This document shows positions 11,657 through 22,594 of a DNA stretch of 64,000 nt, in pieces; within the stretch, counting starts at the first letter, position 1, and every line of letters starts with the position of its first letter. The stretch lies in assembly GCA_907163345.1 (NCBI GenBank), contig CAJQUN010000024.1, positions 3,534,001-3,598,000 of the forward strand. The letters run 5' to 3'. Below the pieces are notes generated by a model. That model was not told where the DNA came from. It searched no databases and saw only the letters and a program-made list of their open reading frames with translations. Source of the DNA: Haberlea rhodopensis (Eukaryota > Streptophyta > Magnoliopsida > Lamiales > Gesneriaceae). Position numbers and translations under genes: made by a program.

Positions 11657-11670
11657 TGGCTCTGATACCA
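11657..11670 (-). other. Primer-binding site of the antisense copia element
   Basis: TGGCTCTGATACCA on the plus strand is the reverse complement of TGGTATCAGAGCCA, the initiator tRNA-Met site. It lies one base from the LTR end at 11672 and proves the minus orientation. Confidence 0.9.
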
Positions 11671-11671
11671 C

Positions 11672-12021
11672 TGTTGGGTTTCCGTACCCCGGCGTCAGAT
11701 CCAAACGCAGCGGAAATAATACAATAAAAAGATCTGACCCGGGGACGGTCGATCGCGCCTGATTCATATATTAACATGCAAATATCAAATATTAATGCAC
11801 GAAAAGAGATTACCGATAACAGCGAAATCAATCTGATGTCGGTGGTCCTCGAGTCCAATCAACCTGACCAGATCTACAAGCCAACACCAGTGCTAGTTTG
11901 GTGTTAGCGTTTCTATGAGAGTGATTCGAATTGGAATGGAATGAATTTTAACCCTAGACAAGGTTATATTTATAGTGGTTAGCTAATTGGGCTAGGGTCC
12001 ATAAAGCCCATCGGACCAACA
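11672..12021 (-). repeat. 5' LTR of the antisense copia element
   Basis: The block is bounded by TGTTGG at 11672 and CCAACA at 12021, a short perfect inverted repeat, and one edge abuts the primer-binding site. That gives an LTR of about 350 bp. An alternative outer edge is the CA at 12049. No second copy is in the window to settle it. Confidence 0.6.
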
Positions 12022-12610
12022 TTTGGCTTGCTGGGCATTTATGCTAACAACTTTATCGTGGAGAGAGTGGGGAATGTCTCAACCGCAGTTTAGGGAAGAC
12101 AAATTTATGAGATAGAAAGTGTGGGAGATAAGGCTATGAACTTGAAAAATGAGATTTAGTGATGCCACTTTGTATTTTATAAATATTGTGTATGAAGTTG
12201 ATCTTGATGAGCTAATAACTCACTTGATGAGATTAACAAAGGGTTTGAATACAAGAAGCATCCCAAGAGTGTCAAGGTTGTGATTATTATAGATGAAATG
12301 AGGAAAATTTGTTTTTAGGATTGAGAAGTTTGAAGGTAACAGTACGAAACATGTGTGATGTATGATGTATGTGTATATCAATAAGATATCACAAAAATAA
12401 TATTTTTAATATTGAAATTTTTATATTCGTTTCATCATTTGTCGTTTATTCTCGTTGAGAGATAAAATTGGCAAAGATTGGTATTTGAAATGGTTATTTT
12501 GTTCATCCAGCATTTTAGTTGTTCCACAACAGTATTTTTTTTTTTAAAAATGAATTATATTATGTTGATAAACACATATTTTAGATGGCTTTTTATGTCC
12601 TGTTCCATCG
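12022..12610. other. Intergenic, no gene seen
   Basis: AT-rich sequence with short TGTATG-type repeats near 12350. No ORF, RNA gene or mobile element signature was recognised. Confidence 0.5.
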
Positions 12611-12619
12611 AAGGAAATG

Positions 12620-12855
12620 GGCTTTTTTATTAAATTAATCGAAAAAAATAAAACATTTAACAAAAAATCCGAATTTGAAAATCATTTTTAAAATGACCCA
12701 AAACGCCATCCCAGATGGCGCCTTCAGGTGAAGGCGCCATCTGCGATGGCGTCTTCTGTAGCTGAAAAAAAAAATAATTGAAGGCGCCATCTTGGATGGC
12801 GCCTTCATATAAAAAATTAATATTTTATGAAGGCGCCATCTTGGATGGCGCCTTC
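12620..12855 (+). repeat. Left terminal inverted repeat with four 27-bp palindromes
   Basis: The outer 80 bp is AT-rich and mirrors the right end. It is followed by four modules built from the arms GAAGGCGCCATC and GATGGCGCCTTC around a 3-base centre, at 12699-12725, 12730-12756, 12780-12806 and 12829-12855. The outermost has a degenerate left arm, as does its mirror module on the right. Each could form a hairpin and each contains GGCGCC twice or nearly so. They are likely transposase-binding sites by position. Confidence 0.9.
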
Positions 12856-13200
12856 AGTATAAAAATAAATCGTCGCCCCCCCTTCTTCTTCCTCATTTCT
12901 CATCGGCTTTTCTCTGAAATTTCTCATTCTCATCTCAGATCTTTGCTTATTTTTGTGCAAAAATTACAAAATCATCGTGATTTATCATTTCTGGAGCTTG
13001 CTTGTTCAACATTTTTGAATTTCAGGTAACATTACAAGTTTGAATTTAAATTTTTGAAAGTTGTAAAATTTGAAATATGTTGTTGGTTGTTTTTAAATTT
13101 TGTTGTTTGGTAGTTTTTATTGAAAAATTAATTATAGTTTCGAGATAATGTCAAACCGTCGGATGATTTACAAATTTTAAGTTTTTGCCGTAATTTTGTA

Positions 13201-13325
13201 CTCCGGCACGGCGGCGGCTGCGGCGGCAGCGGCGGCGGCGTCAGCGTCGGCGGCGGCGTCGGCGGCGGCGGCGTCAGCGTCGGCGGCGTCGGCGGCGGCG
13301 GCGTCGGCGGCGGCGGCGGCGGTTG
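13201..13325 (+). repeat. GCG-rich triplet run upstream of the PMD gene
   Basis: About 125 bp made almost entirely of GGC/GCG triplets with interspersed TCAGCGTCG units, in an otherwise AT-rich transposon. It lies 80 bp before the PMD start codon. TTTCAG at 13401-13406, just before the ATG, looks like an acceptor, so the run may be in the 5' untranslated exon or a leader intron. The poly-Ala and poly-Pro frames through it are low-complexity by-products. Confidence 0.7.
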
Positions 13326-13407
13326 CCGTGTTGTCACCGGTAGGGGCGGGTGGTGGTTGCCATGTTGATATTTTGTTATATTGATATTTATTGTGTAATA
13401 TTTCAGG

Positions 13408-15699
13408 ATGGATTTACAAAGAGGACCAGGACCGATTGACAGTCATCTGCTATCATTGCAGTCAGGTCATCGATCTGAAGCTGTTTGGGCAGGTGATATT
13501 GATTCTACACTTCGAGGCAGAAACCCTGATAAGTATTTTTGGGATCTTTGCCCCCTCGATACTCGTGTTGCGAGTTTGTTGGACAGTTTTGGTTTTTATG
13601 GTGTTTATAGGTCTGGTAGAATTACACTTGACTTTCACCTCATCACGGCTTTAGCTGAGAGATGGCGCCGTGAAACACATACTTTCCATCTTAGATCCGG
13701 AGAGGCGACCATCACACTGCAAGACATTGCAGTTATATGGGCATTGCCAGTAGATGGTAATGTAGTATCCGGTATTGATTATGATAGGAGTATACCTGAC
13801 TGGCAAGCATATTGCCATATGCTTTTGGGATTTGTACCGGATACTGCACACTTTAAAGGTGCAAAGTTATTTTTATCTGCCATAAACAATCATTTGGTGA
13901 ATAATGCTCTTACTGAGCACAGTACGGAAGAAGATGTAGTCCGTTATACTAGGGGCTGTGTGTTATTGATGTTTGGTGGAATTTTGTTTCCTGATTCGTC
14001 CGGCAATACTGTAAAGTTATTATATTTACATATGATAGAGAATATTCATTTAGTTGGTAGTTATAGTTGGGGGAGTGCCGTATTGGCATATTTGTACCGT
14101 GAGTTATGCACTTCCTCGATGAGAGGCAAAAAAGTGATCGGTGGTGCATTACAGGTCGTACAGGTAAACTTTACATTAACACTTTTCAAATGTTTGAAAT
14201 ATTATTGTCGTCATAATAGCTGATATTATTCCTGATAATATTTTAGATTTGGGCATGGTCAAGATTACCTGGTTTAACTCCTCAACTGGGTGATGCTAGA
14301 TTCGACACTGGCCCAATAATTATCAATGAGGAGAATATCTTACCTGCTGCTCCATATGGTGCAAGGTAATAATGTTTTTATGTTTTGTGCTATTTTATAT
14401 GTTTAAATTTAAATATATTTATAGATTTTGTAAATGTGTTTTTTTCAGGTGGACATGCCATTTAAGGTTCACGGAAACAGGGAGGCATTCTGTACGTATC
14501 ATTAGGGACATTCTTGATGAGCAGCCATCAACTCAAGTAAGCAGTATATTAGTTGTGTTTGTTATGAAAGTTAATAATGTTGTTTATATTATTTTAATCC
14601 AATTTTGTATTTGTAGTTTAATTGGCAGCCATACCCTGATGAGTGTACTGAGCATCTGAGCCACCAGTTATGGACATATGCCGACCCATTAATTTGTTAT
14701 GAAATTGTTGAGATGCACCGTCCTGATAGGGTTCTTCGTCAATTTGGAATGCTCCAAGACATCCCCACAGATCCACAATCAAGGGATGATAAATTGCATT
14801 CTGTTGATCGAAGAGGAAGTATGAACAAGGATTGGAGTGCACATCATATTGGATACGTGCAGAAATGGGAGATGGCAGGTGATTTATGTGTGGACAGACC
14901 ACTATATTGTGCAGTAGTGGTTGGATATAGTGAGTGGTATGACCGAGTCACCCGCAGATATATTGGCCATCAAAGGCAATTTGTACAGACCGGATACCAA
15001 CATGGTGACGGCCCAGCGTGGCATCATGTGGTAAGTAAATATATTCAAACTTTGTTTTGTAGAATATGTCATATGGATTTATAGATTGAACATGTAATTA
15101 TTGTTATTCACTTTTCAGCTTGATCAGATGCAACAGTTAAGTGTTAGTTGCGACCGCTATCCTGCTGAGGGAGAATCTGTTAGCACGTATATGGAGTCGA
15201 TGAGAGATCATCATAGGGCAATAGCGCAGGATGTGATGCAAGTGGCTCGTGAACGACGAGACAGAAACTTCCCACCAGACGAAGAAGTTCACGAGCCTGA
15301 TGAAGAACCAGTACAGACTGATATCGCAGGGCCTTCTATGTATACACCTTTCTCGACAGATGAGGCAGGTCCATCTACGTATACACCTATACCGACAGAT
15401 GGGGCAGGTCCATCTACATCTTTTACTGGTTATTATGTCCCGCAGCCGCAGATGTATGATCCTTCACCATTCACTCCGTATGCTCCGATGTACACACAGC
15501 AGGGTACAGATGTGGGATATGAATTTCCACAATCATATACCACATCTGCGGGCCTCGATTTTGATGTATCACCTGTTGCATTTCCACAGTTCACACCATA
15601 TCGACCACCTACTGATGTACCTGTGGATAGGAGGCAGAGAGTTCGCAGAGAGATCATTCCTCCTCCTTGTGGTACCGGAGGTCATTTACAGACGAGGCC

Positions 15700-15747
<48 letters not shown>

Positions 15748-15751
15748 ATGA
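13408..15751 (+). CDS. Plant mobile domain (PMD) protein, transposon-borne
   Basis: Five exons keep one frame across GT-AG introns: 13408-14163, 14247-14365, 14449-14536, 14617-15030 and 15119-15751, giving 669 residues. Exon 1 has the PMD hallmarks: the YFWDLCPLDTR region, TFHLRSGEATITLQDIAVIW and WALPVDG. Exon 2 opens with IWAWSRLPGL, and exon 4 has WQPYPDE and the long conserved middle of the family. Residues about 500-640 are Pro/Tyr/Thr-rich with repeats of AGPSTYTP type. The C terminus is an uninterrupted Arg-Gly repeat. Known PMD proteins include Arabidopsis MAIN/MAIL1, which act in genome stability and silencing, and many copies in transposons. Here it lies inside the MULE and converges on the transposase. 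It is intact, and its role in transposition is not known from the sequence. Confidence 0.88.
15700..15747 (+). repeat. CGTGGT hexanucleotide repeat encoding an Arg-Gly tail
   Basis: Eight tandem CGTGGT units make the RGRGRG C terminus of the PMD protein. RG/RGG tails often bind nucleic acid. The exact repetition makes this tract prone to length change. Confidence 0.85.
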
Positions 15752-15931
15752 TATTTGTTGTCTTTCTTTTGTAAATATTTGATATTTGATATTTTTTTGA
15801 CATATTGAACAATGTTGTTTTGTGAGCAATTGAACATATACTAAAATAGTGTGATAGACAAACAACCAATTTTCACAATAACGTAAAATCATTTACAAAA
15901 TAAATTTACAATAAATTACACATAAAATTAT

Positions 15932-18425
15932 TTATTGATTTCGAGAAGATGAAGCCATTTGTCGTCTTGCACGGGCTTCTGGCCAGTCCATCTCATTCTG
16001 AATGCGCGTTGTTCGATCTCGACCCACTCTTCTGGTTTTTCGCAGAGTGGAGTTATGGTACAACTCAAAAGATGGGGTGTCCCAATACTCCTCCCCCCAT
16101 ATTGGTTCGAACTGCCCTTGATATGTGCTCCAATATTCATTCATATTGTAATATGCCTTCACAAATGTTTTTGCATTTAGGCCATACTTTCGACAAACTT
16201 GGATCACATGTGAGCAAGGTATTCCGAACTCTTTCCATTTTCCACAAGAACATTCTCCTGATTTTAGATGCACAACATGGGTGTTACCCCCACGTCCTGG
16301 TCGTACTCTTGTGATAACAGAAGCTGTAAGGTGTCTACGATCGAATATCTGGACATCATGATGGATGGAATGATAGTCGGCACGACCATATCTTTCCAAC
16401 ACAGAATCTGGCCATTCTTGATTATTTTCAATCATTCGCTCCATCTTCTTAATCCGTTCGACAAAATATAGTACACAACGATCAAAAGTTAATTGCACAA
16501 TGGCGGTGATTGGAAGCCGACGAGCACCTTTCAAAACTCCATTTATGCATTCTGACATATTTGTGGTCATGATACCACAACGCCAGCCTCCGTCATGAGC
16601 AAGAGACCATTGACACTTATCGATACGACTCAAGTAATCAAAAGCCCTTGGCTCTATAAGTTTTATCTCTTCCATTGTGCGATCAAATTTTGTGAGTTGA
16701 TTTTCTGATCCCGCTCTCCAACATAAGTCTTTCAAATGAACGGATTTGAAACGACTATTAAAGTTTGAGCAAACATGTCTCAAACAAAATCGATGTACTC
16801 CACGCGGTGATTTGAAGTCAGGAATACAATCGGCTGCTGCAATGAGGCCCGGATGACGATCAGAAATCAAACATGCACCACCCTCAGATCTTCTCACAAT
16901 ATGCTGGCTTATCATCTCCAAAAACCATCTCCATGACAGAAACTTTTCTTCGTCAACAATTGCAAATGCCAAAGGTAACACTTGATTATTAGCGTCCATT
17001 GTCACGGCAATCAACATCTTATGTTGATATTTCGTATACAGATGTGTTCCATCCACGCTTATTACCCGGCGGCAATGTTGAAATCCTTCTACACATGGTC
17101 GGAAGGCCCAGAACACGTAATTCAATGTCTTCTCTCTTGGTCTGGCATTGTCAAGGTGAACCCACTCAATGACGGTGCCGGGATTCCATTTTTGCAAAGC
17201 TCCCGTATAGTAAGGCAGTTTCTGAACGGAGCTCTCCCATGTCCCATACACATTCTCAACAGCACGTCGCAAACTAAACCATCCTTTTGCATAAGAGATC
17301 TCAAATCCATATTTGTCTTTGACTGTTTGAATTACATACTTTATCTCGAAAGCTGGATCACGCCGAACAATTCCCACTAACAAGCTAGCAATCATGTTTT
17401 TGTCCAAATTTGCATGATCGATAGACAGCTCACTCAAAAGGCAGGTGTGAGAACCTTCCATATTTGTTTATTTTGAATAATCCAACTTTCTTCTTCAACG
17501 AGGCGCGCATGTACCATCTACAAGGTGCATCTTCTGTACTGTGTTTGCACACAACTTTCCACAATGTTTTTGTACTTTTCACAACGCGGTACTCTCGTTT
17601 TGCAACACGTACAGAGTAATCCTTCACAGCTGCCTGCAGATGTGCTTTATTTTTGAAGACCATATCTACATGCAGATCCCCTTTGGAGTAATCGTAATAA
17701 CTACCCCATTTACCTGTTGGAATGTCTACTGAGTCTGCAAATACTTCAGGATGTGTCATTGAGAAGAATGGAATTGTTGGATAAAGGACATGACTAGTTG
17801 TCGTGGTTGTCTCCGGTACATTAACTGACACTTCCTGGGTGATTGGGACCCCTTCATCTTCATCTGCAATTGTTTCTGACATGACACAAATGTCAACCTC
17901 ATCGTCATCAGCATCATCCTCGGACGGAATATCATCTGGTTCTGACTGAATATCATTTCCCAATTCAGCGAAACTGTCTGCTAGTGGCTCAGGAGCAATA
18001 ACATCAGCATCTATTGGATCGTCATCGTGGTGTCTACCGGAGACAGTCGGTCGTTCTGCAACTACAGGCAAACAATCTACATTTTCTGGAATATAATCAT
18101 AGTTTCTTTGTTCCGTTTCTATGTAAAGTTCCAAGCAACTAAGACCTTGTTCTGAATCCAATAGCCATGCTAAATTATAATCATTATCGATTGGCAAAAT
18201 TGTCTGTCGTACCCCGGCATAATCTCTAAACATATGTCTTACATGTATTTTCAGAAGAAACTGGTTGCCATCGATGCCCGTGATATTATATATTTCGGTC
18301 AACAACTGCATAAAATTAATTGTGCGAGATATTGTGGTAACTCTTATTGGACCACGATCATATCTAATGGTATCCAAATCCTGTAATATATTACCTCCAC
18401 AATATAATAATATTTGAATCGACAT
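15932..18425 (-). CDS. MuDR-like MULE transposase, interrupted by one frame break
   Basis: Two overlapping minus-strand frames make one transposase of about 830 residues. The first (18425-17430) has the N-terminal PB1-like region, an acidic linker, and the MuDR DNA-binding domain from GDLHVDMVFKNKAHLQAAV to FKINKY. The second (17461-15932) has the MULE catalytic core: Asp in ISVDGTHLY (residue 137 of that frame), Asp in LISDRHPG (201), and Glu in the TTNMSECINGVLKGA block (304) as the candidate third acidic residue. A SWIM zinc finger follows, CSCGKWKEFGIPCSHVI (Cys404, Cys406, Cys416, His418). The frames meet at 17458-17459, where one extra G in GGAAGG explains the shift. The copy is therefore probably non-functional unless rescued by frameshifting or a splice I missed. 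It lacks other stops. Confidence 0.87.
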
Positions 18426-18668
18426 ATCTGAAAAATTTATAAAATATTACAAATAATTAATAAATTTATAAAATCCATATGATAAAAACAATAAGATAAA
18501 ATCAATAATATAACAACATTTTTACCTGAAAAATACTTCGAGAGTGGTTAATTGAGATTGGAGATTGAACAATTTTAACGATAAAAATAAGATAAGAAAC
18601 TATGATGATATGTGATTTTCGCTTCGGTATGAAAAAATGAAGGGCTCGGCCGCGGTATTTATACCCGA

Positions 18669-18907
18669 GAAGGCGCCATCTTCGATGGCGCCTTCATAAA
18701 AAAAAAATTTTTTTTATTTGAAGCCGCCATCCAAGATGGCGCCTTCAATTAATTTTTTTATCAGATACGAAAGGCGCCATCTCAGATGGCGCCTTTACAT
18801 GAAGGCGCCATCTGAGATGGCGGTTTGGGTTACTTTAAAAACGAATTTAAAATTAGGATATTTTGTTAAATTAATTTGTTTTTTTCGATTAATTTAATAA
18901 AAAACCC
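18669..18907 (-). repeat. Right terminal inverted repeat with four 27-bp palindromes
   Basis: Modules at 18669-18695, 18720-18746, 18770-18796 and 18801-18827 use the same two arms as the left end. The module order, spacing (short between the outer two, longer between the inner ones) and AT-rich outer segment mirror the left side. Confidence 0.9.
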
Positions 18908-18916
18908 AAGGAAATG

Positions 18917-19735
18917 AGTAACCTACATTTTTGTAGTAAAATTAAAAATAATTTATGAGATAAAATTTAATATTAATTTTAAAAATGACAATTTTTTTTA
19001 TTATCATATCATAAATCAATTATTGACATAAAGAAAGTAAATGATATGTTACAATGACAAAATATTTTTGCCTTCAATCACGATACCTAAATTTATTATA
19101 ATTATGAAATTAATTATCTTTAACTTTAAAAAGTTGATGACAATTAAGAGTGAGCCAAATTATATATTGAATAATCCATTGAATCAATTTAATTCAAAAA
19201 TCGATTGCCAAATCGAAAATTCAGTGACAAAATTCTGTTTCATATATTATAAAAATATTAGTGACTGGAGTACACACGATATGTGTACACGATAAATCAT
19301 CATGTCTGACAAAAAGAAAAATAATACTTTCAAAATTAAATTTTAATTTATTATATATGTGATAATTGGTAGTTTTAAAATCTAAAACTTAATATTCCAT
19401 GATTAATTAAATAAGATGGTAATTTTAAAAGTTATATAATAATTAATAACTATATTCTAAAGAATCGATATCTTTTTACAAATGAATTTCATTATCATTT
19501 AAAAAAACACAACGGTACTAAAATTTTGACGCCGCACTCACTGTTCTCTCGCTCCCATATATAAACATCGTAGAACATTAGGGTTGCTATTCAAATTTCA
19601 TATTTCAAATCTGTAGACCGTGAAAGAAAAATTGCGCATTTAAACTTTGAATTCTTTCGACTAGAGGCGAGTAATTGGTAAATTAGCGTCTGACGCTTGT
19701 TCATATCGCCGCAAGAAGCACAGAGGAGTACGGCT
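18917..19735. other. Intergenic region and promoter of the TEBICHI gene
   Basis: AT-rich sequence between the MULE and the TEB start codon. No gene was seen. It includes a TATA box and the probable 5' untranslated region. Confidence 0.5.
19558..19565 (+). promoter_or_regulatory. TATA box upstream of TEB
   Basis: TATATAAA follows a CT-rich stretch and lies about 170 bp before the start codon. It is the most plausible core promoter element for the polymerase theta gene. Confidence 0.4.
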
Positions 19736-22594
19736 ATGGATTCCCGCATCGACCAGGTGATTTCAATTTTTCTTAGTATATACGCGTCTGCGAGATTCAA
19801 CAGTGTTACTGTGTACCTTCGGGGTTGAAACAAACTATTCCTAACTTTGTGCTTTACTCATACACTTCGCTATCTACGATCTCTTTTGAAAGGGGTGGAG
19901 TCCAGGGGCAAAGGTTGCAAGGGAGGAGTTTAGGAGGTCTAAGTTCGTGACCCACGGTGTAAATATCATGCAGAACGTTATAAAACGAGAATTTGTTTCT
20001 TGCTTATTGTTAGTCCAATACTCTCTATAAAATATCTGAAAATTTTGGGGTCTATAGGATGAGAGAAGAAATGTTAGTGCATAAGTGCGTGGTCTAAAAG
20101 GAATTGTGAAGATGGGTTTTAGTGGTTAGGTTGGGGTTTTAGTTTATTTATTTTTAGAGGATTTTTATTCACCGTGATATAGAATTTAGATTCGGCATGA
20201 CACTGGAGATCCGTTTAAAATTTCCAGATACTTCATGACTCGATTTTATTTTTACAGTATCGTGATTGTTCTATGAAACGTATCTGATGATTCCGAGTTA
20301 TGAAAATATAGAATGCTACGTAAATTATGGTTGTAATTTTGACTTTTGACTCACTCATCTTGGTGTGCTTTAGGATATGGAAATTCCAACGTTGGTTTTC
20401 AAGCGCCCATTTCCTTGTACTTCCTCTCTCTTTATGTTGTTATATCCTTGGTGTACATTCAAAGTTATGATAATTATCTCAGTGTCCGTTTTTTATTTAG
20501 TTTTTGATTTCATATTTGATGATTTAATTTATTTTGACACTATTGTGAGTTTCTCATGAGACATATCATGTTTTACGAGTTCTGAAATCTCAAAGGTTAT
20601 ATATGCTCATAACCATGAGTCCTTGCAAACTCATCTTGGTGTCCGTGGTGATTGGCAAAATCCCGATGTCGTCAGAATGGAGTTTATTCAAGATTTTTTG
20701 CCTTGTGTTCCCCCCTCACATTCTGTTGTCACACAAATGAAATTCATGCAAGATTATATCTGTTACCGTCATTTTATCTTTCTTTTCTTCAAGTGCTGAT
20801 GACTATGGTGAACGTGCAGTTCTTTGTCTCGAAAAAGAAGAGAAAGACCTTGCCACCAACGTCAGAGTTGGCTAGATGCGAAAAAGTAGCAAGAAACCAA
20901 ATTGAATCCTCTCCAAGCTCTAAAAGTTCTTTGGAAAGCTATTTAGTGACCTCAAAGAATAGTCACTCACCTGCACAGTCTTTGAATGTCGCTTGCAGTC
21001 AAAGGGCTAATCAGGGTCCTGTGAAAAGGAATCTGACTCTGGATGCTGGCCTGTCATCTAGAAACGAAAATTGTGAGCCCCACATCCTAATCCAGGGACA
21101 GCCTGAAAGACCTCATGTTTCTGGAGTGCCTCCGAGATCAAAAACTGAGTTGCTTTCTGACAGTGTTTCAACTAAATGTATTCTAAAGGATTCTTATGCA
21201 TCTCGGAATGCTGTGGAAAATGCTGAACTTAAGGAGTTTGCAACTGGATTTTTGTCATTATATTGCAGGTACTATTTGTTCATCGTTGCTTCGTTAATGG
21301 GTTTAGTCAGTTTCAAAGACTTCATTCACTCATTCAATAGCCAGCAACATTAGGTTGTATATTACTATACTGTCAGATCGTCATTCTTTTGTTTATAATT
21401 CTTTTGCAGCGAGATACCATCCTCTGGAAATTCTCAATCAGAAACAAAGCTTACTGCGAATAAAATGCATGATAGCTCACCGATCCTTCGGCTAGAGGAG
21501 AAAGCATCCAAGAGAAGGCATGGTGGGGATGATGGGAATCAGCCTTACATCAAGAACGAATTCACTTCCTCACCGAAGACCACACATTCTAAAACTGTGA
21601 ATGAATCCAGAGAAAAAAATTCTAAATGTCAGCAAAAGGTAAAAAAATGTGAAAATCATATAGATGTCCATAATCAAAATTGTCTTTGAAAATTTGGTCA
21701 TGTATGTTGGTAGGAAATTGTATTCAACAATCCCTTGGAATCACAAGCAAGTTTGAGAAAATGTAGTGGCCACACAACTGCTCCATGTACTGCTGCATGT
21801 GACACACCTGCCAGACTTGAAGCTCGTGGAACTCCTCAATCAACACGGGAAAGGTCATTGTTCTCTCCTGGAGAATCATTTTGGAATGAAGCAATTACAG
21901 TTGCAGATGAGTTGTTTGCTCCCAGTGATGGTCTTTCATCCCATTTCGCAGAATATCGCCAATCGCTAATGGCTAATAATGAGATTTGTAATTCAAATAC
22001 AGTGGAACATGGTGGATGCGGCCGCAGTATGGTAAACATGGCTAAAGATAGAGTTTTAGACCCCGTTTTTTATGCTGGGGCTGGTTCTGCTGTAGGTGGC
22101 CCCAGGGGGAGTCAAGGGAAAGATCTAGGCACAGAAGCCTCACCCTTGCCGGTGAAGCACTTTGATTTCTATCTCGAGGGAAAAATTTTTGATGAAGAAA
22201 TGCCATCTCATGGTAATAGTGCCATACCTCGTATTTTAGTGAGCAAGAATACAAATGCTTCTTCCAGTCACCATAGTTGCAAAGCACTATTCTTACACCC
22301 ATTGGCCACACGAATCAAACAAAAGAAAATCTATCTGAGCAAGGATCAACCTTTAAATGCGGTATTTCCAAAATAAACATGAACCATATGACTCAAGATT
22401 GCGACAATGCTACTACATTTGATGTAGTGGATAGAGATTATACCGTAGTTTCCACAAATCATGAGTCCAAAGGTAACTATACTCCGGCAAGTTGTTCTTC
22501 AATGAAGGATTGCTTGGATTTGAGTAATTGGCTTCCTCTTGAGATATGCAACGTATACAAGAAAAAGGGCATATCAAAGCTATATCCTTGGCAG
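19736..22594 (+). other. TEB: TEB exons 1-4: N-terminal region
   Basis: Exons are 19736-19756, 20820-21268, 21410-21638 and 21714-22594. The encoded region is Ser-rich and largely disordered, then ends in LDLSNWLP and YKKKGISKLYPWQ, the conserved entry to the helicase (the final WQ is the Q-motif region). In exon 4 the frame that runs from 21714 stops at 22376, while the frame leading to the helicase opens only after a stop at 22274-22276. The switch must therefore lie within 22277-22376, or be a small intron ending at 22276. I could not find a convincing donor, so a single-base indel is the simplest reading. Confidence 0.8.

Larger units (their letters stand above)
4900..12021 (-). mobile_element. 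Degenerate antisense Ty1/copia retrotransposon
   Basis: Read on the minus strand, the order is LTR (12021-11672), tRNA-Met primer-binding site (11670-11657), long leader, gag (about 9221-8740), decayed protease-integrase, RT (about 7860-6850), RNase H (about 6645-6457) and a 3' tail. Gag before RT followed by RNase H is the copia order. All coding parts are broken by stops and frameshifts. A second LTR was not found near 4900, so the 3' end is missing or too diverged. The element abuts the broken gypsy gag-protease ORF. Confidence 0.75.
12620..18907. mobile_element. Complete Mutator-like (MULE) transposon carrying PMD and transposase genes
   Basis: The 6,288-bp element is flanked by perfect 9-bp direct repeats AAGGAAATG (12611-12619 and 18908-18916). 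Nine-base duplications are the hallmark of Mutator insertions. The termini are inverted: GGCTTTTTTATTAAATTAAT on the left against GGGTTTTTTATTAAATTAAT on the reverse of the right, followed by related AT-rich sequence and then palindromic modules. Inside are two convergent genes, a PMD protein on + and a MuDR-like transposase on -, separated by about 180 bp. The perfect target duplication suggests a fairly recent insertion. Confidence 0.93.

Noticed and set aside
13196..13384. Poly-alanine frame on + and poly-proline frame on - over the GCG run
   Set aside because: Both are by-products of the GGC triplets; no conserved flanking sequence or plausible start context.
15654..15869. His-Asp repeat frame on the minus strand
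   Set aside because: It is the reverse reading of the CGTGGT repeat that encodes the PMD Arg-Gly tail.
22092..22276. Candidate intron (GTAGGT to CATAG) that would restore the TEB frame in exon 4
   Set aside because: It has the right length class but would remove a segment that looks like conserved coding sequence (PLPVKHFDF), so it was kept only as an open question.
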